NCBI RefSeq assembly: GCF_028858725.1
Contig: NC_084773.1
Span: 19,290,850 to 19,354,849 of the forward strand
Reading direction: 5' to 3'
DNA: 64,000 bases
DNA from: Colius striatus
Taxonomy: Eukaryota; Chordata; Aves; Coliiformes; Coliidae
Part shown: positions 1 through 14,539 of the stretch, piece after piece
Layout: every line of letters begins with the position of its first letter
Numbering within the stretch: the first letter of the stretch is position 1
Program-made: the position numbers and the translations under genes
The notes under the pieces: model-generated
Seen by the model: only the letters and a program-made list of their open reading frames with translations
Database searches by the model: none
Told to the model about the DNA's origin: nothing

Positions 1-3000
1 AATAGAATCTGTTTCTAGGTTCATGGATAGAATAAAAAGCTGGCTTTAAATTGTATTTCAGGGCTTCATAGGGAGACATTTGCTTTGGTCTGGTGCAGTG
101 TTTTTCTTGTAGTAGCAGATCTGAGCTGTAAAACTCTTGGTTGTAAGAGGCATTTCATTTTCTGTGTTATTTGTTGTTACTTCTAATGCTATCATTTGAT
201 GCATAACATTACTCTTACTGTAGAGTGTCTGCAATCCTAAATACCACTGTCACATCTGAGCACGAAAACATTAACATGCAAATAGCTCATATCTGGCACT
301 GAATAGATTTCTTTAAAACAAAACTCTTTGATACTTGTGATAATCATGACTCTTAGCTCTAAAATCTCCAACTGTTTAAAAGAAAGAGTTCATTAAGTTA
401 ATTACAATTGCTTGATGGCAAATAGTCTTGTTGGCAAAGTCGATCTCCATAGGAAACCTAAACAGCCGAAATGCAATCAGATGCTGCTGCAGAAAGTGGT
501 TTAAGGAGGCAAAGTGATTGAGATTAGCCCGTTTTCAAACTCAGGGCAAAGGCAGTGTGTGCCAACCCCGGATTCTCTGTGTCTTTCCTTTTGTCAGAAG
601 AATGGATTTTGGTGTATTGTTTGTAAGCTGGTCAGCACAATGGGTAATTCATCATCACTGTGAGATATAAACTCCAGCAGTCTCCAAAAATAATTGAATT
701 TTGCAGAAATTCTCTAAGGGAGTGAAAAATCCATAACAGCCATTAAACTCTGCTCTTTGTGGAAAGAATCTGAAATATTACAAATATGATCAAGCAGGAA
801 AAAAATAAAACAAACCCCAAATCTTCTTTAACTTTAGTTGCTGAACCTAGCAGAAATAATTTAGCGTTTTGTATGCTGTTCTACTGATTCAATGGGATTT
901 GTATGAAGAAATGCAATAACACCTATCAAAAGATGCCATTTGCAAGGGGAAGGGGAAAATTGTTTAAGAATTCCAGTCTGACAAACGCAGGAGATTTGAG
1001 TCTTGATCTGGAGCTATGCTTGTATCTGAACCTGAGTTAGAGAACAGCTTGTTGCTACATAAATTAGAGGTGGTTGGTGCCTGTACTGTTGCTGCATTTC
1101 TGTGGGATCTATCATTTTTAGAGTAGATCTACTCCAAGCTACACCTGCTCAGCTGTGATTCCTGGGATCAGCCCCTTCACTACACGACTTCAGATGACGT
1201 GGAAGAATGATACTCATCTTGGAAAACCCATCAGCTCTTGGTAACATCATGCTGTAAGAGTGGCACAAAGACCACAAGCAGGATATAGGTTTGAGCCCAT
1301 TATCAAGTAGATATTTCAAGGATAGACCAAGTATTATGGAGGAAACTTTCCAAAGCACAAAAGAGAATTAGGACTGCATCTCCCAAGGATTTTGTTCCTC
1401 TTCTGGTAGCTGTAAGGTTTAACTTGCTCATCATCTTCAAAGATGGATCAAGATTCTTATTCATATTAATGTGCATCGGTAAGACTTCAGGTCTAGTGAC
1501 CATATGCTGAACATTTGGTATCCAGGAGAGACATCACAAGACTGTGTGGTCCATGCTTATAAAGAGCTCACAAAGATTAGAAAATGGACCTGTATTTTTG
1601 TAGATGGACTTGCATTGGCAGGGGTTAAATGTGAAAGTAAATAAACCCTGCAAAGTAAATAGATTCTGTGATAATTTATTACAAGCCAGGTTTTCCTCTA
1701 TATACATAACAGCATGCTGTAAAGTACTACATCATATCAGATGAAGCCATAACATGACAAGATGGATTATTTAATGTATTAAATGATGCTGTTCTGTGTA
1801 CTGTTGCTATCAAGAGTACATTAAAAAAACCTATCAGCCAGTATATTTTTTCCAGTCACCCTCATATGCTTAGATGGGGCTTAGTAAATCCACTGCATCA
1901 TTAGCTTCTGCCTGAGTTCAGCTTTTAGAATGGTTTACAGTTCTGAAACCATTTCATTGTAAATTGTCATTTTATTGGTGTTTGTTAGTGAAATAATCAT
2001 TGGGGAACAAAGGAAAGAAACCACCATGCTGTTTAATAGCAGCTGTACCCAGATCTAGCAGGAAAATGGTGTCATTTCAGTTTAGGTCCAAAGATATCAT
2101 TTGTGTTGGTTATAGAGATGTTTCCTCCTGACTGCTGTGAGGGGTTTCTTTCTGTCACCTCTCAAAGAGTGGAGAAAAACAAAACTGCATGGAGCAGAGT
2201 GGTGGCAGCACTGAAGTGAGGTGTCTGTGCCATGCCACAGCCTGTCCCAGAGGATGGGACAGTCTTTTATCCTCCTCTGACCACGCTCCATGGATGGTTC
2301 TCATTTTAACAGTGATGAAAACAGTGACTTGATACTCTGCTTATACTCATTTGCTAGGGATAACCTAACACAGCCTCATCCCTAACCTCACTGCTCAAGG
2401 GAGTAAGTGAGAGCTGTCACAGGCTCATGAGAACAAATGGTGTTATTGGAGTGTTTCTGGTCATGATCCTTATGGCAGTTCTCTGGGGATTAATGCAATG
2501 TGCCTTACAATATGTTCTCCTTTTGCATAGTCCCATGGCGTAAAAGACAACTTAAAGTAAAATATGAAGGCATTTATCCATATTTTTCTTCTCTTGGCTG
2601 AAATAGAGCAAGCAGGTTCCTCCACACCTTTTGAAAGCACACAAAAAGGAGTTCTTCATTCTCTTCCTCTGCACAGTCCAAGCCAGGATCAGAGACAATG
2701 AAGTGTCTCTATTAAACTTCAAGCACGTCTGAGGTTGTTTTTTTGTTGTTTTTGCAAAAGTGAAGTAAAAAAAAGCCTGGGACCAAACAGGGAGAGGATA
2801 TTGCCACATGCATTGGGAGATTTCTGAGTGCTGACAGAGCTTCTGAGACATCAGGAAAGGTTTTTCTGGGTTGGTGGGTACTGTTGCTCACTTGCAGCTG
2901 AATTGATGCGTCCCTGATGCCTCCTGACAAGCAGATGTGTGCACTGTGAGGCAATGTTTCCCATAGTGATCTACACCTCCTCATGCAGAGATGAGATAGA

Positions 3001-6000
3001 GCCTTCTCACTGAGCTGGGTGATGACTGAGCACACTTGATGGGTGAGAAGGAGGCCAAGAGGAGAAGAGAAGCTGGATGCCTGGGGTGTCTCAGATGGCA
3101 GCTGGAGCCCAGGGAACTAGGACAGAAGACACCTAGATCAATTTTAGTAGTGAAGGATGGAAAGAGTTTTCTAATGAGTAACATTTCATCACATCTGACT
3201 TTGCAGGTTTCCTGTGCATCCAGTCTCTGGTTCTGGTGTGGTTTCGATTGGCTGATGGGCTGATTTAAGGCCAAGTTGCATAAGCTCTTCCTTGTTTCCC
3301 TGATCACCTTTGGTAATATTTAGCTGAGACACATTGATCCTAGTCTGTGCTTCAACATTCCTGATACTTGAGCCCAGGGCTTCTGAGCTGGAGATAGCTG
3401 CCATCAGCACAAAGATGATGCCATAGTGGGTTGTTGTGGCTGTTCTAACTGTTTAAAACAGTCGGGCTTCGAGTGTGAAAACAACACTACAGCACTGCTG
3501 GGGTTTTGTCATGACTCAGTGGCAACTGAAAGTATCAGCAGTCAGAATGTGCCAGAATATTTAATTTAAACCCAGACTTATTTATATGATAGCTAAGGCA
3601 ATATTCACTGAGTTTGATGTTATCTTCCCAACCTTTCCCTAATGGTGTTTTGGAAGGAATGTCACAAAGGGAGCTCCACTGAGTTGCTGTGCTTGCTGTT
3701 CCGGGTGGGAGAAAGAGAAGAGTGAATACTAGTAATGCCATTGATTTTATGAAGTGGAAACATCTTTATTCAGGAAGGACACTGTGATCATAAATTTTAG
3801 GCAGTGTTGATGGGAGAGATGAGCTGAGTTAGTAACCTGAGGGTAGAAAGCAATGTATACTTCTAGCTGTCCAATACCCAACTGAGCTTGGCTTTGAGAC
3901 AATTAATCTTTTCCCTTTATTAAAGCTATGAGCTCTTATTTTTGGCTTTTTCTACATTTTTTTTTTCAATTACTGTCTTGTCCTTTATTCTCCTTCTTTT
4001 TCTCTTACAGCATTTGGTATTTCTGAGATGCATGATGATGGGCGGGATTGTCTTTCACTGAAGAATTATCTACTAGCCAATGTTGAAAGAAGGATATAGG
4101 ATTTCATGGACCAGTGAACTAATACGATTGAAATCCTATTTCCCTATCTTCCAAGTGTCTACAGAATTCCAACTTAATGTACTTTACATTATATGGTTGC
4201 CACCTGTTTATATTATCAGTAGTTTGAATATTTAAGCATTACACACTCCATTTCCTACCAATTTGACCATATTTCAAGAGTGGTTTCTTCTAGTGTTTCC
4301 ATACTTGGGGTTTTTTTTCCTCCCTTTTCTCTCCAAAGTGCACACTGTGGCCTGGCATGATTACATTTAAATTTTCATTAAAAAATTATATAGTTCACAG
4401 CACAGATTTAATTGATCACACTCTTACCTGGTGTAAATCAACAGAGCAACATTAATTCTAACAAGATTTTTTCCCCAGCTGAGGATCTGCTTCTGTGTAT
4501 TTTTATGTCATTCTCAAAGCCCAGAAGAGCACATCTTCAGAAACTATCTTTGAAGCTGGTTCACTTGTAACAGCTCAAAATGGCATTTCATTACCATGTT
4601 GTGAGAAACATTGTAAATCTCACGTAAACAGCCCATAGTTCCAGTGCATACATTTAAATAGATGATGATCCCAGGGCCTATTGCACGCTGGTGCACAGAC
4701 GTGTGGGTGGGTGCAAACACGGCGACTCATAAGGGGTCGTTGGATCATTTCTGCATCTGGACTAATAAATGGCAACTGCAGTTAATGGAGAACAATGAAT
4801 CCTGGAACAAAGGGAAAAAATAGCGCATCTGCTAAAAGGAAAGATGTGTCGAATACTGATTAGGAAAGAGATCTGGGAGTTGTTGCAGAAAATCTCTAAA
4901 GCATTCAGCTTAATGTGCAACTGCAGTGAAAAGGGCAAGCAGAATGCTGGCTTGTGTTGCTAGAGGAAGGCAATATAAATCAAAGCAGCTGGCTTTGTTA
5001 CTATCAGGCATTGTTTTGACATCACCCAAAGAACTGAACTTTATTTGCTATTGGCCACTGCACCTTCAGAAGAAATGTATTTTTTTACTGGAGGGGATTT
5101 TCTGTAGAGCAAGCTAAATTACCATCTTCTGCATTTTAAGATAACACAGAGGAAGAAATAGGGGGAAAAATAAATCAGCTCATTAAGCAGTAAAGCATAT
5201 ACTCAAATTGGTGCAATTGTTTGTTGCCAGCAAAGAATAACCTACAACCTGATCTGAGTTTCAGTTTCAGGAAAACAAAAGAGTGCAAAAATACTGCCTA
5301 AAAACATGGTCAATTCAGATTGGAAAAGAAATGTTTTGTTGAAAATCTGATGTCATGACAGCTCCAGAATGCTGTGATTTACCACCACACACACAGCAAA
5401 CCACAGAGAAAAATGTAAGTGGAAGTGAATGAAAAGCACAGACGTAATGAGTTCAGTGCTCTTATCTGCTTATGAGCACTTGGGTTTTGTTATGTTTTAA
5501 TCTGACAAGATTCTCACAAAGGCCAAAGGATAAATGCTTTAAAAAAAAAGAAAAGGAAAGAAAAAGGAACACAAAACTTAGAGCAGAATCCACTGCATGT
5601 TTGATGGGCTGTTCTCTGGCAGTAGTACCATAGCAGTTCCTTACATGCAGAAGCTGGAGATTCAGTCATAAATAATCACTGTTAGTTGGACATCTGGTAT
5701 GCAAAAACCTGTGTGAAATACATTCAGAGAGCATGTAAAAAGATATGTAAAGGAAGGATTTTAAACAGCAGTAAAATTTTGCCACTTCTATCAGATTCAA
5801 TGTATGTTGGATTTGAAAAAAGATCTAGAGCTGTTATCCACTTTCCCCCTTTATACACTTGGGACTTGAAGTCTCTTCCATGGGGCTGTTCAAAATTATC
5901 CTGCTTTCTTGAAGATCTTCTCCACATTCAGTGGGGGGAAAATAAAGGCCCATCAGGTCCAACCCCTCTGAGCACCTTTGTGTTTGCAGTGGAGCTGTGA

Positions 6001-9000
6001 GGACCGTGGCTACCCTGGCTCACTCCCTGCTCCCTGCTTAACTTTTCCCATGGGCTCTTTCTAACTGTCCCCAAACACTGTCAGGACAATTTAATGTCAC
6101 CACAAATTCTTGATAGCCTCATGAAGAGGAGTCAGGGCTCTCTGCAACATGATGGTTCTGCACATAAACCTATCCTTAACCTAAAGGGACAGAGATGAAA
6201 AAGTCATTTGCTTGCCTATACCTCAAAGTAAACATTTGGAAAACATGGATAATATTTGCTTACTTTGGGAGTGCTTCCAATGAGGAATAGTGTGTTTTTC
6301 AGGATTTGTAGATGCTAGGCAGGTAGATGGGAATCAAGCAAAGCTGTGTGTAGTTCTGACTCCGAACTGTGAAAGCACACTTGTTATGGGAGGTTTTCTA
6401 CAGCACTGGGGTGGGTACGTTGAATGAAACTTGAAGTCTCTCACTCCTCTCATGGCCATGTGCAGAAGTCCACTCAGTTGCCAAATCTCATTCCATTCTG
6501 ATCTGAAAAGAGTCAGGCACAGTATTTTCAGGCTGTTATTACCTGTCAGATCAAATGAGGTGATGACAGTTAAGAAAGATGCCTTCTTATCTTTTCCATT
6601 AGCTGTGCCCAGCTAAGGATGGATGATGTTCTTATGCCTATGAGAACATGATACAAACTGATAGTCAAGCTCTCATCTTGGGAAATAGTTTCAGTCCCTT
6701 GAACCTGGTGTGGTGCAGCAAATCCTCAGCTTGTCCAATACCAGCTGAAAGCCAGTGACTTCAGTGTAGTCCTCCAGACTCATCCCTTTGCTTGCTTGTT
6801 GACTGCCTTCATCATGTGTTTTATGTAATCCTGCCTTTGTTGAAATGACTTTTTAAGCTTGTGTTTCTGCTGATGGGCTTCCAGAGTGTTTCAGTTGCTG
6901 CTGCTTATTAAGGCAGTTGTCTTAGCATCATGACTTACTATGAAAAGTCCTTAATCCCTGACACAGACACAGGAATAGATTTAACACCAATATAGATGGC
7001 AATATGTATGGTTCTTCAAAAGGATTCACAGAATCATGGCTTCAGGAAAGTATAGAAGGTGCTTCCTGTAATAAATTTAGCACTTCAGTACTTATATGTA
7101 TATACTTTCTCTATCAGACCAGTGTAGTTTCCCAAGGATGCAATCAACTCACCAGCAGGCAATGGCATTCTAGCAGATGAGTGTGAGAAGGGTGGAAAAG
7201 GAAAAGTCAGTATCAAGTGTATTTACTGAAGGATAGATCTTGATACTGGAGTAGACAAATCTACTGTCCAGAGGCAAAATCAACCTTTCAGCCCATGTGA
7301 TCTGAATGACAGTCTGAGGTCTTAGACCACATCTGCCCAAAATACCAGGCTACACTCAGCCTTGTCACTAAGACACTTCTCACCTTTCTGACTCTCCATC
7401 CCGTGCCTCAGTTTCTAGATCTGATGAATTACTTTGCAGTTACATTCCAGATGAAGTCCAAACAAGAATAAATTAGAGAGAGAAGTGTGGTGAGCTGAAC
7501 AGTTTCCACTTTATCAGTATTTTAATAATCAGGCAAGTCACCCATGTGCAGTAATGATAAATGACTTTGCTACAGGGTAATCTAAACTTTAACAAGTATA
7601 ATAAATATTTCTTCTTGGCAAAGAAAACTGAAATACTGTAAAATGTTTAAATATGTGCGTCAGAATGGATAAAGATGAAAAAGTGGTGACTCTGAAAAAA
7701 TAGCATGTGTTTCTGTAAATTAAATCACAACCTGTCTGTAGAGAAACAGGAATTTGAGGCACTGATGTGTTTATAGCCTGGCTGAAAGAATGAGATTTTG
7801 GTGTCACATGGCTACAAAACTCAGATTTATTTCTTTTCATATTGCTGTTAGGTAAGCCAGGATTAAAACATTCAAAGTTATTTAAAAGAAAGCTGTCCAT
7901 CTTACATTTTTAAGCTACAGATTTGTTTGTGGCACACTATGTTGTTGAGTAAATCAACCCACTTTTTTTTCCCCATGAAAGCTCCTTTTCTGACAGTTAC
8001 AAATGTGATTGATACCAAAGGCAATAGATATATGTGATAAAGAGTAAGATTTCTATAACAGCCCTTCAAAGTGAGTTTCCCACTTCCCATCAACAGCCAA
8101 GGGATGAGAGAATTTAACACGATGAGGCTGGAAGTCAGGAATAGTCTGTCTGTATGAAAATACCAGTGATAATAATAGTAAAAGGTAAATAACTTGATTT
8201 GGCCATTTAATCCCATTTCTGAGTAGTAGAAAGTTAGCAGAGAGCAGGAGAGCTTTGCATCATGTGAAAACCAGGCTTTCAAGCCTGCTTCAAGCTTCAG
8301 TTTCAGTGCTTGTGACATCGGTTGTTCACCCATTCTGCAGAGGACATTTTCTATCTTTATTCACTTTTCTTTCCAAAGTCCTTATATATCTCTTCCACTA
8401 AGAAATGTCCAACTGCCAGAGCATCCAGCTGCAAGAGATAGCTTTTCATCTCTCTTTTTTTTGCCCATGGATATTGTCAGTCAGTTGAATCTGATCAATC
8501 CTTTATATCAGGTATGTTTTAGCCAGGGTTTCCCAGTATTTTAGAAAGAGATGCAGGTTTTCATATGATTTTAGTACAAATGCCTGGGTGTTCCTACATC
8601 TGTGTATGTTTCATGTTTTTCTCTTTGACTTCTGTTTTTTCCTGTGCATCATCTTTGTTTTGCTTTGTTGGTAGGTGTGGTAGATGGGGGAAAAGTTAGA
8701 CTGCTTTCCAATTCCTGCTTCTGCTTTTACTTCTTTATTATCTTTTCCCTTCTTTCTCTCTGCTTCCCAGCTATATCTCGACAGGAGCAGCAAGGCGTCA
8801 CTGAGGGTAGATGTCACCAGTATTTACACTTCCTCTGAGAGGGACAAATGTCACAGAAACAGGTGCAGAATAATCTTCTGACAACACCATAATCCCTATT
8901 GTGACAGAAGACTGCAAGGTCAAATTATAACAAAGAATGTAGATCATTTCCAAATCTAGCCCTGGAGAAGAGCAGCATAATTCAGTCTGTCATTATTACA

Positions 9001-10384
9001 AGAACTGGAAACTTGAAGCTGACCTTTTGATCTTCAGGCTGGGAGTTGAAAATAAAACCTTGCTGATTGTATCCTTCAATTTGATGTTTTTCTCTGTTTT
9101 CTCCAACGTGTGGGTATAACCCATGGAGGTGCAGCTCATGCCAGGAAGAAGCAGCATTCTGTCTTTGCATCAAGTAAAGGGAGGATGATGTGCTTCAGGA
9201 GAGTTTTTGCTCCATTTTGGTTCACTACACTTTCCTGTCCTGACTTTTCAGCCCTGCTGAATAGTTTCATTCATTCCTGATCTGTGTGAGCACTGTGGAC
9301 AAAAATTCTTTTCTGAGATGCAGCAGCTTTCTAACTCCTGTGTGGTTGCTGTGTGGTTTTATAGCAGACAGTTCAAAATACAGGCAGATCAGAATCTTTT
9401 CTCACTCAAATTGACTTATGTGTATGAAGGAGCATATTCAGGAATATAGCATCAAAATAAAGATGATTAAATCACACACTACAGCCCACTCCTCCATAGA
9501 TGTGAAGCTTGACTGTCAGGGATGCTTAAAAGGTAGTTAGAGCAGCTGTAAAATTGCCTGTGCACATCGTTGATGCTATTGTGATCAAACCAGCTTACAG
9601 TTCATCTCTGGGCACTCTGAAGGTGGCTGCAGAAAGAGCCAGGAGATACTGCCAGGTGTGGGTCATCTTTAGTGTCTGCTTCTATCCTTCCTCTTTAGCC
9701 ATAGTGGCTGCCCAGCTCTCTACTGCTGCATGCCCTGTCAGTGGGGGTAGGTACAACAAATCTTCATCCATAGGTGAGATTTGGTTGAAGATAGATTTGT
9801 GATCCTACATCAGGATAAAGGGGATTTACTACAAATGCAAGAAATAGGACAAGGAAATGATTTCATGACATTCTCACTTGACATAGAACAAAGGGATCTC
9901 TGTATTTTCCTTTAGACATCTAGAATTCTTTGCTCAGACATCCTGATGGAAGGCAGGCAGATTGTACTCTGCCTTCTATAGAAGCAGCCTGTTAAGAGTT
10001 TTATAACTGTTTTTCTGTGTGAAGTGCTCGTTTGGTTAATATTGCTGACACAAATCCTGTTGGTATTCTTGCTTGGCATAGCATAACATAATAGGGCAGT
10101 AACAGGTTCCTATGGGAAGGAATTTGCAACAAGCACCACCCATGTTGGGAACATCTCATGTCCCCTCTCCTCTGTTTGCACTGGAGAATTGTGCAGGCAG
10201 TGGGGAGTAATTAGGATTGATTTCTGCTGTCTCAGTCACACACATGGATTCTTCTATAATTGAGAGAGATTTCACTGATAGAATGGAGCTGATTAGCCTG
10301 AACAAAGTAATGTTGCATCCACATGCATCCTGCCTTTGTGTAATTAGAATTGTTGGTCTTTCAAGAACAACTGAGAGCAGAACA
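1..10384. other. Non-coding tract, no gene recognised
   Basis: AT-rich, CpG-poor vertebrate DNA. No open frame here exceeds what chance would give, and none translates to a protein family I recognise. The longest, about 143 codons on the minus strand at 7902-8333, is low-complexity and AT-driven. A perfect octamer-type ATGCAAAT lies at 276-283. A small cluster of CpGs at about 4685-4745, in an otherwise CpG-depleted area, may mark a conserved element. I saw no clear transposon in this stretch, though old unrecognisable ones are likely. Confidence 0.6.
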
Positions 10385-10560
10385 CTGTGAGCTAAAGGAC
10401 ATTATAGATATGTAGTAGGAGACAGCACTTTGGAGAAGGAACTTTCAGTCTAAATGGATCAAAAGGTAAGAATGGCAGAGAGAGAAAGGAGGTGAAGTAG
10501 TTTGCTGAGATGATGTAGCAGAAGAGTGAGTAGAATGGAAATGTTTAGGGTGTCTGGTCC
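10385..10560 (-). repeat. Probable MIR/CORE-SINE-like relic, antisense
   Basis: The plus strand reads like the reverse complement of an old amniote MIR-type SINE. It shows a CAGTCTAAATGGA-like block, then an AGGTGAAGTAGTTTGC stretch resembling the conserved 'gaggtgaagtgacttgcc' core, then GTAGCAGAAGAGTGAG. The copy is highly diverged and its boundaries are approximate. It could be a chance resemblance, so confidence is moderate. Confidence 0.45.
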
Positions 10561-13500
10561 TGTACCTTATTGAATTATATCCAAAGTCTTTTCAAGCCAC
10601 TGTAGGACTGGCAGCTTTTAATTTTGGTATATTTCTTTTTTTTAAATAGGCTCTGTGCCTTTAAAAGCAAAAATAGATCTACTGGCTGGTAAAAAGGGGG
10701 CTGAAAAGATGTAAAACACTCGTGCAGGTGCATCCATCCCTGTGTGATGTCACCCCAGTTTTAAATTTAGCCAGTTGTCAGTGGGTACATAATGGAAGCC
10801 TTCTCACACAACCACACGAACACAAAAAAGATGGTTTTTTTTTTTTGCCATTTACAGCTCAGGAAGATGCTACCAAAGCTCCTTTTTTTATCCCTCATCA
10901 GCCCTGGACAGGTGAAATCCCATTGAAAGCCTCCTTAAAAGAAAGATATTTTTTTTGTTCTTCATGATTTATTGAGGTATTTGAAAGGTTTTACTGTAAA
11001 AGGAGCTCTGCCATCCCACATTTACATAAGCTCCTTATGTCAGACAATACCTTTGTTTGTTCCTGAATGCACCATGTATTTTTCCTCCATGTTTGAATTT
11101 GGATTCACATTTAGGGGTGATAAAAGGGTTTGAAATCAAGGTTCCTGTGTTAACTGCAGCACCTTCTTTTAATTAGGCATTCATACATTATAATAATCCC
11201 CATTTTGAAGGCTATCCCACTATGTAAATGAAAGATTATAAGCAAGAATGGAAGAGAACAGTCCCCCACCTCTACCCAGTTAATGATTTATCTTCTGAAT
11301 ATTTTACTGTAGCATCTTTTGACCTACCTGGATCTAGTTCTGTCTTTACCTCCCAGTCTCCCAAGTGTTGCACATTGATAAAATCACTGCCCAGAAGTCT
11401 GTCAAAACAGTTGTTTTTTGGCAAAATGTTTCTGTCTCCATCAGCACCTGAGATGCAAAATTCAGTGTGATGAAGCTATATAACAAGCAGCTAAAGAAAT
11501 GGCATTTAGTTCCCTGAGGACATTTTAATTTTATCAGTATTTTCTGGAAAAATGCTCACACTGAATTAAGTTTAAGTAGAAAAAGTGCTCTCCATGCAAC
11601 ACTGGTTTGTGTCTCTGTTTTGCTTTAACCCTGAATAGTAAAGACAAAGATATATATATTTGTTAGAAGATCCTACTCAGTGCACACAGCCTTGCAGAGC
11701 CCCATAGAAGGGAATACTGCCTTGGATCATCTTCTTTTCTCCTTTGACAATTTCTTTCTTGTGTGCACTCAAATAGCTTTTGTTGGTGCAGCTGTAGACT
11801 AGAGCCTGACTGTATGCACTGACTGCTGCACGTGAGGCTGTATGTGCCATTTAATGATGTCCTGCCCCGAAGTAGAACAAAACAGCAAATACATGATAGG
11901 TGTTTGAGTTGAAGAGACTTCCTCATGGAAATTGAGGGTGAGTTTGTGTGAGGAAGACTTGAGGAGTCAGCACAAGCTGTGAGGAGGGGAAGAGACTTTG
12001 CACTCTTGCAGGTGTCTTGAAAGGTTCAGGTCACTCTGTGCAACCAGTGAAACAGCTCTGAAATTACAACACACTGCACATTAAGAAAACACCTTCTCAT
12101 CTTGCACACAGCTCTGCTTTCCCAGGCTTTGGTACTTTTTCTCAATACCTGTTTAATGTCAGCTTCATCTGTTTTAATTAATTCTAATACTCTAGAACAA
12201 CAGCAGCTGAAAGGTTGATTTCTCAAATTAGTGCAACCTTGCTCCTGCATGATAATCTTCTCTCCAAGCTGCTGCCTGCTCTGGGAATTGCTCCTTCAGT
12301 TTACTTCTATGTAACTTTCAGGAGGAAACACTGATGGAAAAATACTATGTGATTTCCTCTTCAGATGGAGGCAACAAGGTAGGCACAGGCTGCATAATAT
12401 CAGATTTCACCTTTTCTGCACTGAAATTCAAGAGCTGATGTACTATTAGGTAATCAAAGGCTGTCTATTCAGTACAGGGCTTTGTTCCATTGTTTGAGCC
12501 ATAGTATCATAATGCTCTTCTTGTGAGTTCAGTAGTTATAGTAATGTTCTTAGCTGATCACAACAAATCTTTGTATCTTCTTGGGAATGAGAATGCTGCT
12601 GAAGGAAAGAGCTTGTGTATGCCGTAGTCAAGGACAGAAGTGGTTGGCAGCATCTAATCTTTGTGAAGGAAAGATCTTCTCTGTTTTGCTTTGTGCCCTC
12701 AAAACTCCCCTGTCACTGATATCTACATTAAAGGTCTAACATGTGTGGGTTGTTTTAGTTGGGAAGCCCTGTCAGTGACAGTAGCCCAGACTGCAAGCCG
12801 CCTCTTTGTGAGTTCATGCAAGCAGTTCTTTCCACAAGATCTATGAGTAGGAAAGGGTTTGGGCTTGTCTACATCAGGCAGTGCAGAGCAGCACAAAGCT
12901 AGCCTTGAAGAAACCAGTTTCAGACCAAGGGTTAGCTACAAACTTGGGACTGTTTCATGGACCTAAACATCTGGCTATGGTACTTCCAAAAGCAAATGAT
13001 AATGCCTTCAGGTCCCTTCAGTATTGTTCATCTGACTCAATGGCCTTGGCACAGTGACACCTCTCTTGGTCTCCTCTCTCAAGTCCCCTCTCTCCCAGTA
13101 CACGAGTTTTACTCATGTGAATTTGGAGTTATCACAGATACTAGTAAAGAAACACTAGTATCTAGTGTCAGTCTACCACTGGTAAACCATACTGGTGGTT
13201 CCACTGCTATGGCACCAGGAGAGGGCACCAGAAGCCCTGCCTCTGTCCTTTGCCCCAGGACTGGAAGTGCCAGGGAGGAAATTTCCTACTGTTTCTCTTC
13301 TGGACATACTCCTTTGTTCCCAGGTTCATAAACACCTTACAGTCTAACTTGGAAAGGCTGGATATTTTACCTAGGAGAGCTTGCAAAGCACCAAGTCAAT
13401 TTTTTCAACGCGAAATAATGAATGGACAAATATACAGAATGACATTCAGAGCTGGCATTATCTGGTACATTGATTAGCAGCTTTAGCAAAGAGCTGGAGA

Positions 13501-14539
13501 TATAATTGGGAGTAAGAGTGAACTGCAGACAATCTCACTTTTACTACAAAGGTGTGAGGTTCATTAGTGAAACAGTGTTAGAGAATTTGGCTTTCCTCTT
13601 TCATCCTGGGAGACAGTGTGAATTGGCTGGTGATGGTTTTGTTCTGAGCTTAAATACTGCTGTCTGATTTGCAGACTTTGAATAGTCTTAGGCAGATTGT
13701 GCAGCTGAATAAATAGAGAAGGAGCAGTGACTGAAACAAGTGTGCTTGTGGGGAGAAGCAAAAAGGAGCTTTCTTCCATTGACAACCTGAAGAGAAGGTG
13801 GGAGAGAAAGACCACAGAGGTACCAGTCAGCTATTTTAACTTTTCTGCAATCAGACATTTCCCTGGCATGTTCATATGAGTGCATGCATCTAACAGCTGC
13901 CTCTTACAAGTTCATTCTTGAAGTAATTGAGTTTCTTGGAAAAAACTGTCCTGGCTCACAGTCTGAGAGTATCCCATTGACTCCACAAAGGGCTGGAGGT
14001 CCAAAAAGAGAGTCGGGTTTGCCAAGCAAGGAATTAGAAGCAGTGATCTGAATGATGCATGTTATCCCAGATGAAACAACATACTTGGAATGATTGTCTC
14101 CAGCCTTGGAGCATCAAGAGATTGCTGAATTATCTCAGGTGTCAGATTGTCTCCTCTCTCCAGATCACCACTGTTATCCTGGCATGGTTTTATGTCTTCA
14201 GGTCTTTGCTCCTGGTACTTCAGGTTGGATGTAGCTTTGAAATTAACTGGAGAAACATAAGGACTCTTTTAATGAAATCTGCACAACCTACAATTGTCTT
14301 TGGGTATAATCAAGTGTCTTTTTAGGCAAAATCTTTGGCATTCAGCTCAGTGATGCTGCACGTGCCAGAGGTGGTTACATAAATTCACACTTCTAATGAA
14401 CATTGTCATCCTAGAAATGCCTCCATGATAGCTCTTTGGCTATCTGTGTTTATTTAATATATATGTAAAATAGCATCCACATCTTTATTCAGCTTTGAAA
14501 CTACACAAAGTGATCTGCTGTCTACCTGCTCTCACTGCA
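10561..14539. other. Non-coding tract, no gene recognised
   Basis: Mixed AT-rich DNA with short homopolymer runs, for example poly(T) near 10830-10850. No gene or repeat family was recognised. One segment at 12322-12378 has exon-like splice signals and is treated as a weak finding. Confidence 0.55.

Noticed and set aside
5930..6210. AAGGCCCATCAGGTCCAACCCC resembling CR1 wording
   Set aside because: Only one short block matches and the following sequence is not collinear with CR1.
7000..7070. CACAGAATCATGGCTTCAGGAAAG resembling a CR1 end
   Set aside because: The similarity stops after about 20 bases and the typical GACCTTTAAGATC block is absent.
7265..7450. TGCCTCAGTTTCTAGATCTGA resembling MIR
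   Set aside because: One short match with disrupted order; not enough to call the family.
7902..8333. 143-codon minus-strand frame
   Set aside because: AT-rich, no recognisable domain or splice context, and an odd Tyr/Leu-rich composition. Most likely chance.
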